A model generated the notes under the pieces. That model did not search any database. It worked only from the letters and a program-made list of their open reading frames with translations, and was not told the DNA's origin. From Verrucomicrobiota bacterium (lineage in GTDB: Bacteria; Verrucomicrobiota; Verrucomicrobiia; Limisphaerales; JACRJZ01): 6,347 bases of DNA. The DNA lies in NCBI GenBank assembly GCA_022711695.1, contig JAKLEJ010000219.1, positions 1 to 6,347 on the forward strand. Direction: 5' to 3'. Positions 1 to 5,956 of the stretch are shown in pieces. The position numbers and the translations under genes were made by a program. Position 1 is the stretch's first letter, and each line of letters begins with the position of its first letter.

Positions 1-331
1 TCCGAACGGGGTGCGTGACGACGTTCACGCCGGGGTTGACGCGCCGCAGGGTGTCCCGGGCCGAGTCGCACTTGGGCCGGCCGACATCCGCGGTCCCGTG
101 CAGAATCTGGCGCTGCAGGTTCGAAGTCTCCACCGCGTCGAAGTCCACCAGCCCCAGCGTGCCCACCCCCGCCGCCGCCAGGTAGAGGGCGATCGGCGAG
201 CCCAGGCCGCCCGCCCCGACGCACAGCACCCGCGCGGCGCAAATTTTCTTTTGCCCCTCCAGGCCGACCTCGGGCAGAATTATGTGCCGCGAGTAACGGC
301 GAAGTTCGTCGTCGCTCAGTTGCATGTCCAT
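1..331 (-). CDS. moeB: MoeB/ThiF/HesA-family sulfur-carrier adenylyltransferase, N-terminal part (3' end outside window)
   Basis: This is an E1-like enzyme that adenylates the C-terminal glycine of a small ubiquitin-fold sulfur carrier (MoaD or ThiS type) in the cytoplasm, for molybdopterin or thiamin synthesis. I translated the minus strand from 331 to the window edge: 110 codons with no stop. The N-terminus runs LSDDELRRYSRHIILPEVG, typical of MoeB. The nucleotide-binding loop GAGGLGSP is at residues 39-46. VDFDAVETSNLQRQ at about 62-75 holds the conserved Asp and the Asn/Arg of the ATP site. VGRPKCDSARDTLRRVNP follows at about 83-100. The region with the zinc Cys pairs and the catalytic Cys lies outside the window, so MoeB, ThiF and rhodanese-fused forms cannot be told apart. 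ATG at 331 and ATG at 325 are both possible starts, and neither has a clear Shine-Dalgarno. It is divergent from the PNP gene, which does not suggest a shared pathway. Confidence 0.88.
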   Translation of the reverse strand, partial: MDMQLSDDELRRYSRHIILPEVGLEGQKKICAARVLCVGAGGLGSPIALYLAAAGVGTLGLVDFDAVETSNLQRQILHGTADVGRPKCDSARDTLRRVNPGVNVVTHPVR

Positions 332-384
332 TTCACGGCCGGGCAACCTAGAGCCCGCCGCGCTGGAAATCAAGAGAACGCGCC

Positions 385-1242
385 ATGAGCAACCAGGTCG
401 ATGTCCGGGAACGCGAAGCCCAGGGGCGGCCCTCCCCCGCCAGGGTGGCCGAGAGCCTTTTGCGCCGCTCCACTCTCCGCCCCACGCTGGGCCTGGTCCT
501 GGGCAGCGGCTTCGACAAGGTCATGGCCGCCTGCACCGAGGTCATGTGCACCCCCTTCACCTCCCTGCCGGGCTTTCCGCGGCCGGGAGTGGCCGGCCAC
601 GCCGGCAAGCTCGTCCTGGGCTACATGGCCCGCGTGCCCGTCGTCATCCTGAGCGGCCGCGGCCACTATTACGAGGGGCACTCCATGGAGTCGGTCGCCT
701 TTCCCGTGCGCGTGCTCGCGCACCTGGGCGTCAAAGCCTTGCTGCTGACCTGCGCCGCCGGCGGCATCAGCGGCCGCTTCAAACCCGGAGATTACATGCG
801 CTTCTCGGACCACATCAATTTCATGGGGGTGAACCCGCTGCGCGGCTGGGTCTCGCCCGAATGGCCCCGGTTCGTGGACATGACCACAACCTACGATCCG
901 GACTTGAACAAGCTGCTGGAAAAAGCCGCCAAGCGCGCCAAAGCCCGGCTTCATTCGGGCGTCTATCTGGCCGTGTGCGGCCCCGCCTATGAGACCCCGG
1001 CGGAGATCCGGGCCTTTGACCGCCTGGGGGCCGACGCCGTGGGAATGAGCACCGTGCCCGAGGCGGTCGCCGCACGGCAGGCCGGCCTCCGCGTCGCCGC
1101 CCTGGCCTGCATCACCAACTTCGCCGCCGGCCGCAACAAGAAGGCCATTTCCCATGCCGAAGTCCTTTCCACCGGCGCCGCCGGCGCCGCCACCGCCTCG
1201 CGGTTCATCGAGGAGTTTGTGCGCCTCTATGCGGCCGGTTGA
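385..1242 (+). CDS. punA: Purine nucleoside phosphorylase (trimeric, PNP/MTAP class)
   Basis: This cytoplasmic enzyme splits (deoxy)inosine and (deoxy)guanosine with phosphate to the base plus (deoxy)ribose-1-phosphate in purine salvage. The 285 residues match the usual trimeric PNP length. Visible motifs are the phosphate loop GLVLGSG (36-42), GRGHYYEG (91-98), AAGGI (124-128), SDHINFMGVNPLRG (141-154), GPAYETPAE (199-207; E203 equals the purine-contacting Glu) and VGMSTVPEA (219-227). ACITNFAAG (241-249) follows, with N245 equal to the Asn that favours 6-oxopurines. That Asn argues for inosine/guanosine rather than methylthioadenosine as substrate. One oddity is TCAAGG where most relatives have TNAAGG (Asn to Cys at 123). 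The first 15 or so residues are polar and not conserved. ATG 385 is preceded by a weak purine stretch (AAGAGA, 372-377), 7 nt before the start. The end overlaps the cytidine deaminase start by 14 nt. Xanthosine phosphorylase (XapA) is a less likely reading. Confidence 0.93.
   Translation: MSNQVDVREREAQGRPSPARVAESLLRRSTLRPTLGLVLGSGFDKVMAACTEVMCTPFTSLPGFPRPGVAGHAGKLVLGYMARVPVVILSGRGHYYEGHSMESVAFPVRVLAHLGVKALLLTCAAGGISGRFKPGDYMRFSDHINFMGVNPLRGWVSPEWPRFVDMTTTYDPDLNKLLEKAAKRAKARLHSGVYLAVCGPAYETPAEIRAFDRLGADAVGMSTVPEAVAARQAGLRVAALACITNFAAGRNKKAISHAEVLSTGAAGAATASRFIEEFVRLYAAG
1211..1215 (+). promoter_or_regulatory. Probable ribosome binding site of the cytidine deaminase gene
   Basis: AGGAG lies inside the 3' end of the PNP reading frame, 13 nt before ATG 1229. 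It supports 1229 as the start rather than the in-frame ATG at 1154. The 1154 start would add 25 low-complexity, proline-rich residues that do not resemble the family. The spacing is somewhat long, so translational coupling to the upstream gene may assist initiation. Confidence 0.5.
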
Positions 1243-1678
1243 CAGTTCCTGGCTGGTGCAGGCCGCCTTGAGCGCGCGCCGCAACGCCGCCGCTCCGTAC
1301 TCTCGCTTCCGCGTGGGCGCCGCCTTGCTGGCCCAAGGCGGCGATATCTTCACCGGCTGCAACGTCGAGAGCGCCAGCTTCGGTCTTACCTGCTGCGCCG
1401 AGCGGGTCGCCCTCTTCAAGGCGATCTCCGATGGCTGCCGCGACTTTCTCGCCATCGCCATCGTCGCCCGGCGCCCCGGCGGGGCCATGCCTTGTGGCGC
1501 CTGTCGCCAACTCCTCTCCGAATACGCCCCCAACGCCATCGTCCTGGTGGCCGACTCCCGTTTCCCCGCCCGCATCCGCGAGTTTGCCGTCCGGGACCTC
1601 CTGCCCGGGGCCTTCCTCGACTTCAACCCGCATCGGGAACGTTCCCGGCCGCGAGGCGCTCGCGGCAAACTCGGCTGA
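1229..1678 (+). CDS. cdd: Cytidine deaminase, small homotetrameric zinc type
   Basis: This enzyme deaminates cytidine and deoxycytidine to uridine and deoxyuridine in pyrimidine salvage. With the start at 1229 the protein has 149 residues, slightly longer than typical bacterial Cdd (about 130-136). The family core is complete. It comprises YSRFRVGAALL (24-34), the ribose-binding GCNVESAS (43-50), CCAERVALF (55-63) with zinc ligand C56 and proton-shuttle E58, and PCGACRQLL (88-96) with zinc ligands C89 and C92. LLPGAF near the C-terminus is also typical. The last 15 or so residues after LDF are Arg/Gly-rich and look like a non-conserved tail. The 14-nt overlap with PNP indicates one transcript and coupled translation, giving a purine plus pyrimidine salvage pair. 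The Cys-Cys-Cys zinc set marks the tetrameric type, as opposed to the His-Cys-Cys dimeric E. coli type. Confidence 0.95.
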   Translation: MRPVDSSWLVQAALSARRNAAAPYSRFRVGAALLAQGGDIFTGCNVESASFGLTCCAERVALFKAISDGCRDFLAIAIVARRPGGAMPCGACRQLLSEYAPNAIVLVADSRFPARIREFAVRDLLPGAFLDFNPHRERSRPRGARGKLG

Positions 1679-1681
1679 GGC

Positions 1682-1756
1682 GGCGCGTCCGCCCGGTTCT
1701 CCATTCCCAGGCGCCATTGCCCTGGCGCGGTCGAAGACCCCTGAAGCGGACGCGCC
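1682..1756. repeat. Nested inverted repeats in the spacer after cdd
   Basis: The arms GGCGCGTCCGC (1682-1692) and GCGGACGCGCC (1746-1756) are perfect 11-bp complements separated by 53 nt. Inside lies a second perfect hairpin, GCGCCA (1711-1716) and TGGCGC (1723-1728), with a 6-nt loop. An alternative CCAGG/CCTGG pairing is also possible. The element starts 4 nt after the cdd stop codon, so an RNA 3'-end structure is plausible. No T-run follows, so this is not a textbook intrinsic terminator. It could also be a dispersed structured repeat or a protein-binding site. Confidence 0.5.
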
Positions 1757-1771
1757 CGGGCCGGGTGGCGT

Positions 1772-1789
1772 GCCGATTGAGCCGATTCA
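1772..1789 (+). repeat. Tandem 9-bp repeat upstream of the ROK gene
   Basis: GCCGATTGA is followed directly by GCCGATTCA (8 of 9 identical), ending 4 nt before a TTGACA box. Two direct sites placed just upstream of a -35-like element could be an activator-binding site. The repeat is short enough to arise by chance. Confidence 0.25.
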
Positions 1790-1793
1790 GGTC

Positions 1794-1845
1794 TTGACAG
1801 GGGGAAGGGGGCTTGCGATTGAATTACACAGTTTAATTAATTAAT
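1794..1845 (+). promoter_or_regulatory. Candidate promoter/operator region of the ROK regulator gene
   Basis: A perfect TTGACA occurs at 1794-1799, but no good -10 hexamer lies 16-18 nt downstream. An alternative pair is TTGCGA (1813-1818, 4 of 6) with ATTAAT (1836-1841, 4 of 6) at 17-nt spacing. TTTAAT at 1832-1837 is 5 of 6 to the -10 consensus. Either downstream hexamer would put transcription start on or within a few bases of ATG 1846, giving a leaderless or nearly leaderless mRNA. This would fit the absence of a Shine-Dalgarno there. The exact promoter is inference. Confidence 0.35.
1833..1844. promoter_or_regulatory. AT-only 12-bp palindrome, possible ROK operator
   Basis: TTAATTAATTAA is a perfect 12-bp palindrome one base before the start codon of the ROK regulator, in otherwise GC-rich DNA. 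Operators of ROK repressors such as NagC, Mlc and XylR are AT-rich palindromes beginning TTA-, and these proteins often regulate their own locus. A role as an autoregulatory operator overlapping the -10 region is therefore plausible. No second copy was found in the other spacers of this window. Confidence 0.35.
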
Positions 1846-3075
1846 ATGGTCGTGGTTCCCTCCAAAATGGGCCGCCTTAACAAACGCGCCCTGGTGGCGC
1901 GCTTGCAGCGCCTGGGCATGGCCTCGAGGGCCGACCTGGCCAAGTCCCTGGGCATGAGCCAGCCGACTGCCGGCAAGATCGCGGACGATCTGCTCGAGTT
2001 GGGAGTGTTGGAGGAGGTCGCGGAGCCGCAACTCGGAACGGGCCAGGGGTCGGGGCCCCGCTCGCGGGCTCGTTTGGGGCGGCCGGGGCGGATGCTCCGG
2101 CTGGACCGTTCGGCAACCCGGTTTGTGGCGATCCAACTGGGCGTCAGCGAAACCAAGCTGGCGGCCTTGCCGTTGGGAGCGGACCTCGAGGATCGTTGGG
2201 CGGTCACCGTGGCGACCCCCGGTTCGGCCGCACAATGGGTGCGACAACTGCGGACGGCGGCGGGGCAGATTCAGGGGCGCGGGGCTTGGGGCGTGCTGGT
2301 GAGCGTGCCCGGGGTGGTGGACGAGCAGGCGGGGCGGGTGCTCTTTTCCCCCAACCTGCACTGGACGGAGAAGACGGACCTGAAGAAGGCCATCCAAGGG
2401 GTCTGGAAGCTGCCGGTGGAACTCTCGCAGGAGGAACGAGCGCTGGCGCTGGGACACCAGTCTGTCGAGGGAGAGACCGAGGATTTTCTGCTGGTGGATT
2501 TCGGCGACGGCGTCGGAGGAGCGCTCGTCGTGAAGGGACAGCTCTACGCGGGGCCGCTGCCGATCAGCGGGGAATTCGGCCATACGCCGGCGCCCGGCAA
2601 CACCCGGCCCTGCGGCTGTGGGGCCGTCGGTTGTGTGGAAACCCTGGTGTCCACCCGCGGCTTGCTACAGAGCTTCCGCTCGGCTGCCAGGCGGCCCGAA
2701 GCCTCGTGGAAGGACTTGACCGAAGCGATCGCCCACGAAGGAGCCCCTGGCTGGCTCGCTCAGAGTTTGGAGGCGGCCGCCGTGGTCATCGCCGGCTCTC
2801 TCAACGTCCTGGGCTTGCGTCGCGTCGTGATTACCGGCAGCCTCACCGAATTGCCGCCAGTGGTCATGGAACATCTTTCTTCGGCCATTCGACAGGGCGC
2901 TATGTGGGCCCGGTTCGGAGAATTGACGGTCGAGGCCGCCCCGCGACGCCGCACGGCCGGATTGGTGGCGGTGGGGTTGGACCGACTGGTGCTGCCGATG
3001 ACGGACCGGCCGCGGGTTGCCGGCGGGGCGCGCCGGCCCGGTTCCGGAAGATCGGAGGCGACGCCAGCGCCATGA
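1846..3075 (+). CDS. ROK-family transcriptional regulator (NagC/XylR/Mlc type)
   Basis: This is a probable sugar-responsive DNA-binding repressor of the adjacent dehydrogenase-araB-araD genes. Residues about 11-57 form a winged helix-turn-helix (ASRADLAKSLGMSQPTAGKI is the HTH core). A linker rich in Gly/Arg follows, with GRPGRMLRLD at 78-87, and then a ROK domain. The domain carries the ROK signature GEFGH (242-246) with the CGCG..GC.E motif (256-265). H246, C256, C258 and C263 are the expected zinc ligands. Kinase features are eroded: the N-terminal DxGxT loop reads QLGVSET (97-103). The ENDANAAAL-type catalytic segment reads SQEERALAL (194-202), with Glu in place of the catalytic Asp. It is therefore most likely a sensor, not a sugar kinase. 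The last 25 or so residues are Arg/Gly/Pro-rich and not family-like. An in-frame stop at 1834-1836 limits the start to ATG 1846, or ATG 1867 if shorter. Its stop codon overlaps a possible ATG of the next gene (ATGA, 3072-3075). Confidence 0.92.
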   Translation: MVVVPSKMGRLNKRALVARLQRLGMASRADLAKSLGMSQPTAGKIADDLLELGVLEEVAEPQLGTGQGSGPRSRARLGRPGRMLRLDRSATRFVAIQLGVSETKLAALPLGADLEDRWAVTVATPGSAAQWVRQLRTAAGQIQGRGAWGVLVSVPGVVDEQAGRVLFSPNLHWTEKTDLKKAIQGVWKLPVELSQEERALALGHQSVEGETEDFLLVDFGDGVGGALVVKGQLYAGPLPISGEFGHTPAPGNTRPCGCGAVGCVETLVSTRGLLQSFRSAARRPEASWKDLTEAIAHEGAPGWLAQSLEAAAVVIAGSLNVLGLRRVVITGSLTELPPVVMEHLSSAIRQGAMWARFGELTVEAAPRRRTAGLVAVGLDRLVLPMTDRPRVAGGARRPGSGRSEATPAP

Positions 3076-3076
3076 G

Positions 3077-3081
3077 AGGAG
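3077..3081 (+). promoter_or_regulatory. Probable ribosome binding site of the dehydrogenase gene
   Basis: AGGAG, within GAGAGGAG, lies 11 nt before ATG 3093. It is the clearest Shine-Dalgarno in the window and favours 3093 over ATG 3072 (which precedes it) and ATG 3141 (which has only a loose GGGGCGG upstream). Confidence 0.5.
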
Positions 3082-3092
3082 CCTTTCACGGC

Positions 3093-4187
3093 ATGAGCAC
3101 GCAGACTGCCAGAAGAGCCCGATCCCGGGGCGGCGCCGACATGCTGGCGGTCCGCCTGCATGGGCCGCGAGACCTGCGGCTGGAGCGTCTGCCCCATCCC
3201 GGCGCCCCAGGACGGGGGCAGGTGCTGCTGCGCGTGCGCTGCACCGGCCTCTGCGGCAGCGATCTTCACTCTTACCTGGACGCCCGCATCGGCGATACCC
3301 CCATCCAGGGCCCACTCATCCTCGGGCACGAAATGGCTGCGGTGATCGAAGCGGTGGGACCGGACTCGACCGACGGTCTGTTCCAGCCGCTGCGGCCCGG
3401 CGAGCGCGTGGCGGTCGATCCCGCCCAGCCCTGCCACCGCTGCGAACTGTGCGAACGCGGCCACCCGAATCTGTGCTGTCACCTGGGCTTCTGCGGCAAT
3501 TACCCGTATGGCGGCAGCCTGTGCCAGTGGATGCACATGCCCGCCCGCAGTTGTTTTCCGGTTCCGGCGTCGCTGGACTTCACCGCCGCCGCCCTGCTCG
3601 AACCGCTGGGCGTGGCCATTCACGCCGTCGATTTCGCCCGCCTCCGCGTGGGCCACAGCGCCGCCATCCTCGGCGCGGGCCCGATCGGCCTGCTCATTCT
3701 GCAGCTCGCCCGGCTGGCCGGGGCCGATCCGGTCTTTGTCACGGACAAGCTCCCCTGGCGCCTCAAGCTCGCGCAGAAGTGGGGGGGCGTCCCCATCCGC
3801 TGCGACCACGAGGATGCCGTCCGGCGCGTCTCCAAGGAGACCCGCGGCCGGGGGGTCGATGTGGCCATCGAGGCGGCCTGGGCCGGCGAGAGCGCCGCCC
3901 AAGCCGCCGAAATGGCGCGCCTGGGCGGCCGCCTGGTGCTGGTGGGCATTCCGGGGGACGACCGCGTCGAGTTAAAGCATTCCACTGCCCGCCGCAAGGG
4001 GCTGACGATTGTCCTGAGCCGCCGCATGAAGCATGTCTATCCCCGGGCCATCCGTCTGGCCGAGCAGGGCCGGGTGGACCTGGACGGCCTGGTCAGCCAC
4101 CGGTTCCCGCTCCGCCGCGCGGCGGAGGCCTTCGAACTGAACGCCGCCTACCGCGACCGCGTGGTCAAAGTGATGGTCGATGCCTGA
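3093..4187 (+). CDS. Zinc-dependent medium-chain dehydrogenase, sorbitol/threonine dehydrogenase-like (sugar or polyol oxidoreductase)
   Basis: This is a cytoplasmic NAD(P)-dependent oxidoreductase of the MDR superfamily. With start 3093 it has 364 residues. The catalytic zinc site is visible as C54 (in TGLCGSD), H79-E80 (in LGHE) and E170 (in LLEPLGVA). The structural zinc lobe is C114-C117-C120-C128. The Rossmann motif GAGPIG is at 194-199. D218 ends the second strand (VFVTD), which favours NAD over NADP. The usual GHExxG reads GHEMAA, with Ala for Gly. The family normally begins at the MLAVRLHGPRDLRLE stretch, which corresponds to ATG 3141 and 348 residues. The 16 residues before it (MSTQTARRARSRGGAD) are not conserved, so 3141 is a serious alternative start. 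The gene sits between a ROK regulator and araB/araD. A pentitol or pentose substrate such as L-arabinitol or ribitol is therefore suggested by context, but the sequence does not prove it. Confidence 0.9.
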   Translation: MSTQTARRARSRGGADMLAVRLHGPRDLRLERLPHPGAPGRGQVLLRVRCTGLCGSDLHSYLDARIGDTPIQGPLILGHEMAAVIEAVGPDSTDGLFQPLRPGERVAVDPAQPCHRCELCERGHPNLCCHLGFCGNYPYGGSLCQWMHMPARSCFPVPASLDFTAAALLEPLGVAIHAVDFARLRVGHSAAILGAGPIGLLILQLARLAGADPVFVTDKLPWRLKLAQKWGGVPIRCDHEDAVRRVSKETRGRGVDVAIEAAWAGESAAQAAEMARLGGRLVLVGIPGDDRVELKHSTARRKGLTIVLSRRMKHVYPRAIRLAEQGRVDLDGLVSHRFPLRRAAEAFELNAAYRDRVVKVMVDA

Positions 4188-4273
4188 GAACCCGCCAATT
4201 CAAACCAACACTGCTTACAGCCCTCTTTTCATTTCCCCGATTCTCTGACACTCTCCACCCATTCAACCAAATC
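4188..4273 (+). promoter_or_regulatory. Pyrimidine-rich, SD-less leader of araB
   Basis: This 86-nt spacer is visibly less GC-rich than the genes and strongly C/T-biased (for example CCCTCTTTTCATTTCCCCG, 4219-4237). There is no purine-rich Shine-Dalgarno before ATG 4274; the bases just before it are CATTCAACCAAATC. No good -35/-10 pair or hairpin terminator was recognised. It may act as an unstructured leader, loaded by ribosomal protein S1, on a transcript from the dehydrogenase gene. It could also hold an unrecognised promoter. Confidence 0.3.
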
Positions 4274-5947
4274 ATGAGCGCCCAATACACAATCGGACTG
4301 GACTACGGCACGAACTCGGTTCGCGCCCTCATCGTCAACGTCGCCAGCGGACAGGAGGTCGGCGCCGCCGTCTGGGGCTATGAGCACGGCACGGCCGGGG
4401 TGATCCTTGGCCGCGACCCCAACCTGGCCCGGCAGCACCCCGCCGACTACCTGAAAGGGGCCGAGATCGCCATTAAGCAGGCCCTGGTCGCGGCTGCCGA
4501 CACCGTGCGCGGCTTCAAGCCGGAACAGATCGTCGGCATCGGCGTGGACACCACCGGCAGCACCCCCCTGCCCGTGGACGCGAACGGCCAACCATTGGCT
4601 TTCCAGAAGAAGTTCTCGAACGACCCGGCCGCCATGGCCTGGCTGTGGAAAGACCACACCGGCGTCGAGGAGGCCGCCGAGATCACCGCGCTGGCGCGAA
4701 AGATGCGCCCGCAGTACCTGGCCAAGTGCGGGGGCGTCTATTCGAGCGAGTGGTTCTTCAGCAAAATCCTGCGCTGTCTGCGCGGCAGCCCCGAGGTCTT
4801 CAACGCCGCTTACACCTGGGTGGAACTGGCCGACTATGTTCCGGCCGCGCTGACCGGCACGGAGGCGCCGGACAAGCTCACCGTCGGGATTTGCGCCGCC
4901 GGCCACAAGGCCATGTACAACGACAACTGGGGCGGCTATCCCGATGCGAAGTTCCTCGGGCGGCTGCATCCGAAGCTGGGCGCGCTTCGGGCCCGGCTTC
5001 GCCCCCAAGCCTATGCGATCGACAAATCGGTCGGCGGACTGACTGCGGATTGGGCCCGGCGCACCGGGTTGCGGGCGGGCATCCCGGTGGCCGTCGGCGC
5101 GTTCGACGCCCACCTCGGCGGCGTCGGCAGCGGCATTGCCCCCGGCACGCTCGTCAAAATCATCGGCACCAGCACCTGCGACATGATGGTCGTGCCCGTC
5201 GGCCGGAAGCTGGCCGATGTGCCCGGCCTCTGTGGCATCGTCAACGGCTCGATCCTGCCGGGCTATTACGGCCTGGAAGCCGGCCAATCCGCCGTCGGCG
5301 ACATCTTCAACTGGTGGGTGAACTACATCCAGCCGCACGGCGAAAAGCTCTCGCACCGGGCGCTGGACGAGGAGGCCATGAAGCTGCAGCCGGGCGAGTC
5401 CGGCCTGGTGGCGCTGGACTGGAACAACGGCAACCGCACCATCCTCGTGGACCAGAAGCTCACCGGATTGCTGGCCGGCCAGACCCTCTATACCACCCCC
5501 GCCGAGGTCTATCGCGCGCTCATCGAGGGCACCGCCTTCGGCGCGCTCACCATCATCAACCGCTTCGAGGAATACGGCGTCAAGGTCAAGCAGATCGTCA
5601 ACTGCGGCGGCATCGCCGAGAAGAGCGCCATCACCATGCAGGTCTATGCCGATGTCACCGGCCGGCCCATGAAGATCAGCCGCTCCGCCCAGACCTGCGC
5701 CCTGGGCGCGGCCATCGCCGGGGCCGTGGTGGCGGGCGCCCACCGGAACTTCGCCGCCGCCCGCAAAGCCATGACCGGCCTCAAACCCAAGGTCTATGTT
5801 CCCAACGCCAAAAGCCACCAGACCTACCGGAAGCTCTACACCCTCTATCGCAAGCTCCACGACGCCTTCGGCACCACCGCCTGGAAAGGCAATCTCCACG
5901 ACGTGATGAAGCAATTGATCGAAATCCGCACCCAGGCCAGGAAATGA
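4274..5947 (+). CDS. araB: L-ribulokinase
   Basis: This kinase phosphorylates L-ribulose with ATP to L-ribulose-5-phosphate, the second step of bacterial L-arabinose catabolism. The 557 residues agree with AraB length (about 560-570). It is a FGGY-family kinase. The N-terminal phosphate loop is LDYGTNSVRA (9-18). VGIGVDTTGSTPLPVD (87-102) is AraB-typical. KCGGVYSSEW (151-160) and WVELADYVPAALTG (182-195) form the sugar-binding side. GAFDAHLGGVGSG (275-287) holds the probable catalytic base D278. GTSTCDMM (298-305) and NCGGIAEKSAITMQVYADV (443-461, the FGGY signature 2 region) complete the ATP side. Start 4274 gives the standard N-terminus, although it lacks a Shine-Dalgarno. E. coli AraB accepts several 2-ketopentoses, which matters here because no isomerase is in view and a dehydrogenase lies upstream. 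AraD follows after 115 bp. Confidence 0.96.
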   Translation: MSAQYTIGLDYGTNSVRALIVNVASGQEVGAAVWGYEHGTAGVILGRDPNLARQHPADYLKGAEIAIKQALVAAADTVRGFKPEQIVGIGVDTTGSTPLPVDANGQPLAFQKKFSNDPAAMAWLWKDHTGVEEAAEITALARKMRPQYLAKCGGVYSSEWFFSKILRCLRGSPEVFNAAYTWVELADYVPAALTGTEAPDKLTVGICAAGHKAMYNDNWGGYPDAKFLGRLHPKLGALRARLRPQAYAIDKSVGGLTADWARRTGLRAGIPVAVGAFDAHLGGVGSGIAPGTLVKIIGTSTCDMMVVPVGRKLADVPGLCGIVNGSILPGYYGLEAGQSAVGDIFNWWVNYIQPHGEKLSHRALDEEAMKLQPGESGLVALDWNNGNRTILVDQKLTGLLAGQTLYTTPAEVYRALIEGTAFGALTIINRFEEYGVKVKQIVNCGGIAEKSAITMQVYADVTGRPMKISRSAQTCALGAAIAGAVVAGAHRNFAAARKAMTGLKPKVYVPNAKSHQTYRKLYTLYRKLHDAFGTTAWKGNLHDVMKQLIEIRTQARK

Positions 5948-5956
5948 CAGACTTTA

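Noticed and set aside
11..388. Plus-strand open frame at the left edge
   Set aside because: It lies opposite the MoeB-like gene, whose minus-strand translation shows the clear GAGGLGSP and NLQRQ motifs.
1154..1228. Longer N-terminus for cytidine deaminase from ATG 1154
   Set aside because: It adds 25 Pro/Ser/Arg-rich residues inside PNP codons without family similarity. ATG 1229 gives a normal Cdd N-terminus.
370..1704. Long minus-strand open frame (444 codons) opposite PNP and cdd
   Set aside because: It is antisense to two genes with complete catalytic motifs. Its translation is Gly/Ala/Arg/His-rich low complexity with no family motif, as expected for GC-rich shadow frames.
1682..1760. 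Intrinsic terminator after cdd
   Set aside because: Good stems are present but no T-run follows, so it is listed only as a structured inverted repeat.
2196..3092. Upstream in-frame extension of the dehydrogenase frame through the ROK gene
   Set aside because: This part is an alternate-frame reading of the ROK gene, Gly/Arg-rich and without motifs. The real dehydrogenase begins at 3093 or 3141.
3017..4273. Upstream in-frame extension of araB through the dehydrogenase gene (apparent 976-codon protein)
   Set aside because: The extra residues are Arg/Pro-rich shadow translation of the dehydrogenase. AraB starts at ATG 4274 with its normal N-terminus, so this is not a fusion protein.
4229..5914. 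Minus-strand open frame of 561 codons opposite araB
   Set aside because: It mirrors the araB codon pattern, has no recognisable domain, and araB on the plus strand is unambiguous.
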